Source: Oxytricha trifallax
Lineage: Eukaryota > Ciliophora > Spirotrichea > Sporadotrichida > Oxytrichidae
Assembly (NCBI GenBank): GCA_000711775.1
Contig: ARYC01025601.1
Location: forward strand, 62,001-126,000
Direction: 5' to 3'
DNA length: 64,000 nt
The position numbers and the translations under genes are program-made. The notes under the pieces were generated by a model. It had not been told where the DNA came from. It saw nothing but the letters and a program-made list of their open reading frames with translations, and did not search any database. This document shows positions 58,401 to 64,000 of this stretch, in pieces (the stretch's first letter is position 1; each line of letters opens with the position of its first letter).

Positions 58401-58487
58401 AACTGGCATAATTTTTCTACTAACCCTAATAAACTCCATCTAAACCCTACAAATCAAATCACTAAAACATCTAATTAAGGGGTTTTG

Positions 58488-59763
58488 ATTGAAACTACAA
58501 CTTGTTAAAATTTATACTTTAATAAACATATCTAAATCATCTGCTCCCTTTCTCTACGAGATATTATTGATATTAAGTCTTTTCATCCTCTTTGTAATTC
58601 TTTCCTTTTTGGAGCAGAGTTAGACACTTTATATTTTTGTATTTTCTTAGAGTTTTTACTTATTTAAATTATCTTCATTTAAACTAAACTCTTTATTTTT
58701 AATTTAATATAAATTGTATTCTACATACTTAAATGAAAATTCGATGTCTAAAACAGAATATTTAACTCAAAGATTCATTTTATAAAATTCTCCAACCAAT
58801 GAAGAATATAAATTCCTTCAAATTAAAAAATATATTTTAATTATTTATAATAATATATCTTTGACTTGAATGTTAACTATATTTGGGAAATTCATTTAGT
58901 ATAAAATTTATATCAGCTATTTTTTAATTTAATTTTTAATAAATCCTTCTCTTATAACACTTCTTGATTTAAGTAAGTCTAAATATAAGGATGAATACAA
59001 ACAAAATGACTCAATAAATGAAGAAAGAGTTACTAGTTTTAGGTTGTAGAGGCTTTATGTTCTTGTTGGCTTAATTATTTTATAAATGTATAAAAATTAA
59101 TTTAAATCGACAGAGATGATTTTGGTTTTAAGGTTTAATAATTCAGGTAATGTTTTTAATATTGTTGGAATTTCTGATCAGTAAATTCCTTGAGCAATTT
59201 ATTTATCTAATAATCTCTATTTAAGCAATTAATATAGATATCTTTGTTCTTAATTATATATTTTCAGTCTTAAATCAATCAAGTGGTTTGTATCTATTAA
59301 GTTTTTGTCAGAATTTATTTTATAATAAAACTTCTCTTAAATCTCTATTTTACTGGCTTTTTATTCCTAGCTTTTGCCTTGATTTATATTTAATGATAAA
59401 ATTAAGAGATTTAGTTGTTTTCTTCTTTCCAATATTAGCATTTATTACTCTTTAATGACTATAGTAAAGTTTACTTATATATCCCTATTTTTATTGGTTG
59501 AGCTTTGAATTTTTTTGTATTAGCGGCTGTTAATACTTGGTAAGTGCATTTAAAAATATTTCATGAATAAATTTACAAAATAATATTTTTAAGAAAACAA
59601 GTTTTTATATTAAATTACTAAAATTGACTTTTTTTCTATCTATTTTTAATAAGTAAATTATTATTACTGGTAAAATTATTAAATAATAATAAGATTAGAA
59701 ACATTTTAAAACTTAACTAAGTAATAATATTTATAAATATAAAGATCTTCTGCTAGGTGCTTA
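58488..59763. other. AT-rich spacer, no gene seen
   Basis: No coding signature or long repeat in about 1.28 kb between two transposons. Likely germline-limited. Confidence 0.45.
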
Positions 59764-59939
59764 TAATTACTAAAATAGATTTGAATTGGGAAATTTAGAT
59801 AAATTAATAGATATGTTTCTAATTAATAATTATAACTGCCACTAATTTGACACGCTTATAGATCAAATTTGGTCATAAGTACTTACCGTTATGTTTTAAA
59901 TTTTATACTGTATCTATCCATATCGAATACGGAGATTTA

Positions 59940-60150
59940 TTTTTTCCTAAATGTCATTTGACCGGTTTGACCAGTTTGACCGATTTTACTGAGGTTTTTG
60001 TAGTCAAATTCATCGGATTTAGAAATAAATGTGATAGATTGATTTATTAATTAATTTAATATTAAAATAAATATAATAATTAAAGATTTGACCGATTTGA
60101 CCAATTTGACCGATTTAACTTAGTTATTTTGTGGTCAAATGTCAGTATAT
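59940..60150. repeat. TTTGACC direct-repeat clusters in the left TIR
   Basis: Two clusters of three TTTGACC(G/A) units spaced 9-10 bp apart at about 59958-59990 and 60086-60116, mirrored in the right TIR at about 61700-61730 and 61825-61860. Regular spacing near one helical turn suggests cooperative protein binding, in the manner of iterons recognised by replication initiators. Confidence 0.75.
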
Positions 60151-60240
60151 ATAATGAGTGTAGATTAAATATAATTAGTTTAAATATTTTATTTAATATT
60201 ATGGAGATATATGAAAGTGTCTTTTAGTACCTTTCGCTAA

Positions 60241-61671
60241 ATGGGTAACTCATTTCAGTCTTAGATAATGATTAACTTTAAAATGACTCATTTTTATGAG
60301 TGTGAATATCCTTATGGACCAGAAAACTCAAGTCCTATCATAAAGAGTATCAAAAACACATGCAATAGAATTTAGCACGTCAATGTCTATCAAAATCCTT
60401 AAAGTAGCAAATAATACATAGAGATCTCTAGCTACCCACTCACCAAAGGCATTCATAAAAATCACTTTAAACAAGATGCTTGCTCAGGTACTAAGGCACT
60501 GAAACAGCTCAACATTAAGATAACAACTACAGACTATAAAAATACTTAGGATCTCCTTGCTTTGCATCAAAATATCATCCTTATAGCTGGAGATGACTAA
60601 AATTTCAACAAAATTAAAGATAGATTAAGCGCTGTAAGCTCAAGGGCCGAGTCCTCCCTATCTCCGTCTAAAACCAAATAAGAGATGTTAGTGGAGTTCA
60701 CAAATATGGTAAAAAGTGGCAAAATACAGAGTCTCTCAGATTATGTGAAGTTGTACTGGCAGAATGCAAATGATTTGATCCAAATACAAGATATAGAAGT
60801 GAAATTGAGAGGATTAATGAAACTCATGGTAAGTTCAGGACTCATTGAAAGGAAGCTAATACCCGTTATCGATTCACTTCAGACGTTTTTCCTCAGAGAT
60901 GATAAGTATCTAAATCCAGCAAGAGCAATATCGATAGACTAGTTTAAAGAATGGGGATATGGTGAGGCAGTGGATGCTCTGTTTGAGGTAATTTTGCAGA
61001 GAGAAAATCGGAAAAAATGCTGTGTATGGCTTTATAGGAAAGCAAATACCGGTAAAACTAGTATTGTAAAAATGCTACAGCAAATCTTTGTTTGCGATGT
61101 GCTCTAATCAGGCCAATCCCATTTTAAACTGCAGGTAATACCAGTAAAATTTCATCCTCAGATAGTGCTCATGGATGAGATGAATGACAAGCATTTCTTT
61201 AGTAACGATAGAATAGCAAAAATGAAAAGATTATTGGAAGGATGTGGTTACTCTACTGAAGTAAAGTATGGAGATGTGGCATTAGAATATATAGACAGCG
61301 ATGTGGTAATTACGACAAATTCTCTGCCATTTAAGAAACTCAAAAAGATTGATAGGGAGGCATTCGAGGCGAGATGCCACTTAATTAATCTGAGTGATGT
61401 CAAGAAAAATGAAACCAATACATTGCCATTTGATACATTAGACTTAGCAAGATACTTTTTGGCACGTCTGGACGAAGAAAAAACAATTGCAAGTCATTCG
61501 TAAGATCTGGACATAAGCAGAGAAGCATGCAAATTAGCACAGGACGAAATGAAGAGGAGAAATCGCAATCTCTTTGAAATAAGCTATTCATTACACTTTC
61601 ATATATCTCCATAATATTAAATAAAATATTTAAACTAATTATATTTAATCTTCACTCATTATATATACTGA
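60241..61671 (+). CDS. Superfamily 3 helicase-type protein, intact ORF
   Basis: Uninterrupted for 476 codons under the ciliate code; ATGs at 60211 and 60283 are alternative starts. The C-terminal half carries the SF3 helicase set: a Walker A-like RKANTGKTS (residues about 265-274), Walker B IVLMDEMND (Asp312, Glu313) and motif C VVITTNS with Asn360. SF3 helicases are known mainly from Rep proteins of small DNA replicons and viruses, where they unwind DNA as hexamers. The N-terminal 230 residues contain no HUH or Tyr nuclease motif that I can see, so the nicking or joining activity is unknown or supplied elsewhere. Intactness beside decayed transposons implies recent selection or arrival. Confidence 0.82.
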
Positions 61672-62051
61672 CATTTGACCACAAATAACTAAGTTAAATC
61701 GGTCAAATTGGTCAAATCAGTCAAATCTTTAATTATAATAATTATTTTAATATTAAATTAATTAATAAATAAATCTATCACATTTATTTATAAATCCGGT
61801 GAATTTGACTACAAAATAACTAAGTTAAATCGGTCAAACTGGTCAAACCGGTCAAATGACATTTAGGAAAAAATAAATCTCCGTATTCGAAATGGACAGA
61901 TACAGTATAATATTTAAAACATAACGGTAAGTACTTATGACCAAATTTGATCTATAAGCGTGTCAAATTAGTGGCAGTTATAATTATTAATTAGAAACAT
62001 ATCTATTAATTTATCTAAATTTCCCAATTCAAATCTATTTTAGTAAAATTA

Positions 62052-62343
62052 ATCATCCATTTCTTCTTTGTATAAGTTTAAGATTCCTTTTACGGATTTG
62101 ATGTTTTCAGCTTCTTTGATGAAGTCTTTAGGGGCTTTTTGAGTTACTTAAAAAGCTTAATTTTCATTATCAACACCACTTCTTCCTCTGCTTTATGATT
62201 GTGGTTTCATATACTGAATTACAATATTACCACACATTTGAAGAGTCGTTGACTTTACAATATGTTAATATTTATATATTTTTTAACAGTCATATATATA
62301 TATATATAACTTTTGCCACTCTTATTTTTCCTAGAGATTATTT
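62052..62343. other. Short spacer with TA run
   Basis: Between two palindromic elements; contains a TA tract at about 62292-62308. An AT-richer minus-strand open stretch is not convincing. Confidence 0.45.
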
Positions 62344-62880
62344 TGGCTAAGGTGACAAACACTCACCCCCCATAAGTTATACTTTTAAAATTGTACTCTG
62401 ATAGAACTCGACCTCCTGAGCAAACTTTTTTAAGGAGTGATTGTGGCCTGCTTTTAGTTTTCGAGATAACTCAATGGCTAAGTCAAAAATTTAAATATAA
62501 AATCATAAAATTTGGCTTAGAAAAATTTTTGACATTTTTCTTAAAAACATCTAAAATAGCATAATCTGATAAATTTTCACATGCTGTGGAATTATTTTGA
62601 GTATAAGTTTTTTGATACTTTATTTCTAGCTTTGGCTAATAAAGATTATCATTTATCTTTATTTTAGATGTTTTTAAGAAAAATGTCAAAAATTTTTCAA
62701 AGCCAAATTTTATGATTTTATATTTAAATTTTTGACTTAGCCAGTGTGTTATCTCGAAAACTAAAAGCAGGCCACAATCACTCCTTAAAAAAGTTTGCTC
62801 AGGAGGTCGAGTTCTATCAGAGTACAATTTTAAAAGTATAACTTATGGGGGGTGAGTGTTTGTCACCTTGACCATTATTT
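62338..62880. mobile_element. Family B palindromic element
   Basis: The element proper is 62344-62874, TGGCTAAGGTGACAAAC ... TGTCACCTTGACCA, with the 6-bp direct repeat TTATTT at 62338-62343 and 62875-62880. The arms are near-perfect inverted copies with CACTCACCCCCCATAAG near the ends and TTAGTTTTCGAGATAACTC further in, the same order as in the copy at 46621. The open stretch at 62636-62827 is just one arm. It has no gene. Confidence 0.9.
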
Positions 62881-63480
62881 CAATAATCTGCAACTATTCA
62901 ATTTTTTAGTATCATCTTCTTTAGCAAATTTTTGAAATTATTTTCACTTATGATTTTTTATTAAAGCTGTTTACCTTCATCTATTTTAGTTTGATATATT
63001 AATATACAAATAATAAACTTTGAAGTTTAGTAAATTTAATTTCAAATAAATATATTTAACAATATTAAATTTTGAGATTCATTTTTTATAAAGTGTTAAG
63101 AAATAAGTGGGTAGAATATGTTAAGGATTAGGATTAATAATAATATTTTGTTTAAGTTGCATATCTCGCCAAGAATGAAGTTATCCAGAATAATTCTAGT
63201 AAAACTTATTGATAAATAAATTAAAACTGGAGTTAATGATTTCTCAATTAATTTTGAATGCTATTTGCTCTTTGCCCTGATAGAAAAATTATTTTGGTCT
63301 CTTAGGATCCCTTGAAATAGTGTAACCTTATTTCTTGTTTAAAATAAGCTTTATTCTCTTTACTACTGCTTATAATAAAACTTGGGCAAGCATATCTTAA
63401 GGTTTTTCTAAGATTTTTATTATATATTAACCAACTAACTGATTACTATAATAAATTATGATTATTGAATTAGAAGTGAA
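62881..63480. other. AT-rich spacer
   Basis: No recognised gene or repeat. Confidence 0.4.
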
Positions 63481-63710
63481 CTTGTGAAATGTGCGATTTT
63501 ATTCATAAACATTACTAAATATAATGCCAGGATTACTTCCAAGATCCATAAGGTAGCTTCGAAAGAACATACATTAACCTTTTATTCAGAAATATGGAGG
63601 TTATTAATTATTGTACTTAAACTATCGAAAAACCGAAACTTCAAACTAGGACTAGGAGGTTCTTTATGCATCCTTAACTAAAGTTCCAAGAAAACTAAGA
63701 TTTCTCTGAA

Positions 63711-64000
63711 AAGGAAGTGAATATCTCCAATAAATACAGGCAACATAGAATACCCCTTTCTACTCTTATCACTCAATAGATAGTGAGCTCAACATAACAT
63801 ACTTTGATTTACATACAGGTAAACCATATGTTGAATAAGACTCTTAATCATAGTCATCATGGGTTTATGGCGAAAACGCCTCCTTTTATATTGATGATTC
63901 CAAATATGACATCTACTTTATGCCCTGGTACTATTAACATCACAGACTTCCAGTTCCTTAAGAGTACTTCTTACACAAAGATAAATAACTTAAAATCAAA
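63711..64000 (+). CDS. Host gene segment running off the right edge, unrecognised
   Basis: Open for about 97 codons with TAA/TAG as Gln and no stop before the window ends. It reads EYLQQIQATQNTPFYSYHSI, ELNITYFDLHTGKPYVEQDS, SWVYGENASFYIDDSKYDIY and FMPWYYQHHRLPVPQEYFLH. The sequence is rich in Tyr, Phe and Trp with a folded-domain look. A TGA precedes it in frame, so an exon or segment boundary lies close to 63711. The open stretch at 63484-63681 may be an upstream piece but is in a different frame and less convincing. Confidence 0.55.

Larger units (their letters stand above)
55406..58487 (-). mobile_element. Truncated TBE transposon
   Basis: Reverse-oriented TBE. The right end has GGGGTTTTG at 58479-58487 (C4A4 telomeric end), followed inward by a decayed inverted repeat. 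Reading leftwards come the transposase, the opposed 22-kDa-type ORF and the zinc-finger part of the third gene. The kinase domain and the left end are missing, and the sequence stops at the family C element. All genes carry multiple lesions. It is clearly more diverged than the copy at 1116, hence older. Confidence 0.88.
59766..62049 (+). mobile_element. Family A element encoding an SF3 helicase-type protein, apparently whole
   Basis: 2.28 kb with inverted repeats of about 455 bp (59766-60220, 61593-62049). Ends read ATTACTAAAATAGATTTGAA, then GGGAAATTT and TAACTGCCACTAATT, matching the ends of the non-coding family A copies. TA precedes the left end (59764-59765) and follows the right end (62050-62051). 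The repeats contain clusters of TTTGACC (TTTGACCGGTTTGACC, TTTGACCAATTTGACC), probable binding sites. The single ORF starts and stops inside the repeats. It is the only family A copy with a full gene, so I infer it is the autonomous member. No transposase of a known class and no capsid-type gene are present. Confidence 0.85.

Noticed and set aside
60241-60930. HUH (rolling-circle) nuclease domain in the helicase protein
   Set aside because: I looked for the His-hydrophobic-His and Tyr-x-x-Lys motifs expected of Rep nucleases and found none. A diverged domain is possible, but I do not claim it.
62636-62827. Minus-strand 63-codon frame
   Set aside because: It is one arm of a palindromic element and the other arm gives the same type of open stretch.
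1-64000. CRISPR arrays, bacterial operons, ribosome binding sites
   Set aside because: No regularly spaced direct repeats with unique spacers. The genetic code, introns and transposons are those of a ciliate.

Overview
The window looks like germline (micronuclear) DNA of a hypotrich ciliate close to Oxytricha/Sterkiella. Recognisable proteins read through only if TAA and TAG are glutamine and TGA is the sole stop. The DNA is very AT-rich. Introns are tiny (about 30-60 nt). Two transposon ends carry the C4A4 telomere-like sequence typical of TBE elements. Genes are broken by short spacers and transposons that would have to be removed in the somatic nucleus, so many are listed as approximate spans. 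All identifications come from reading translations by eye; no search was run.

Layout: a near full-length TBE transposon (1116-5275: transposase, 22-kDa-type ORF, zinc finger-kinase ORF) is followed by a VPS41-like gene, a decayed cyclin, a palindromic element (9756-10310), a palindromic element carrying a cysteine-rich gene fragment (10893-11991) and an RFT1-like flippase gene. From 35411 down to about 15850 on the minus strand lies a very large VPS13-type lipid-transfer gene. It is interrupted by a 5.16-kb transposon (17239-22394) with the same three-gene layout as TBE but long terminal inverted repeats (TIRs) and no telomeric ends, and by a small palindromic element (29830-30246).

From 35.5 to 54.6 kb come smaller host genes: a TPR/Q-rich protein, two EF-hand proteins, a secreted-type protein, a kinase-like gene split by a palindromic element, a MORN-repeat gene beside another palindromic element, and an MFS-type transporter fragment. 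There is also an unexplained GC-richer block at 36430-37060. From 54.6 to 62.9 kb the window is mostly mobile DNA: a palindromic element, a truncated TBE, a 2.28-kb element encoding an apparently intact superfamily-3 helicase, and another palindromic element. A host coding segment runs off the right edge.

The most unusual signal is family A. Five long-palindrome elements (10893, 19520, 29830, 50000 and 59766) share end motifs (TTGTAG-like start, GGGAAATT at about +22, GGCAGTTA/TAACTGCC further in) and four have clear flanking TA. Only the copy at 59766-62049 has a full ORF, for an SF3 helicase-type protein, so it is the candidate autonomous member. One relative carries a host gene fragment and three lie within or between parts of other genes or transposons. 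A second group (family B: 46621 and 62344) has TGGCTAAG ends and 6-bp direct repeats. The second important signal is the TBE-like transposon inside VPS13: removing it at its AAA repeat joins the VPS13 reading frame.
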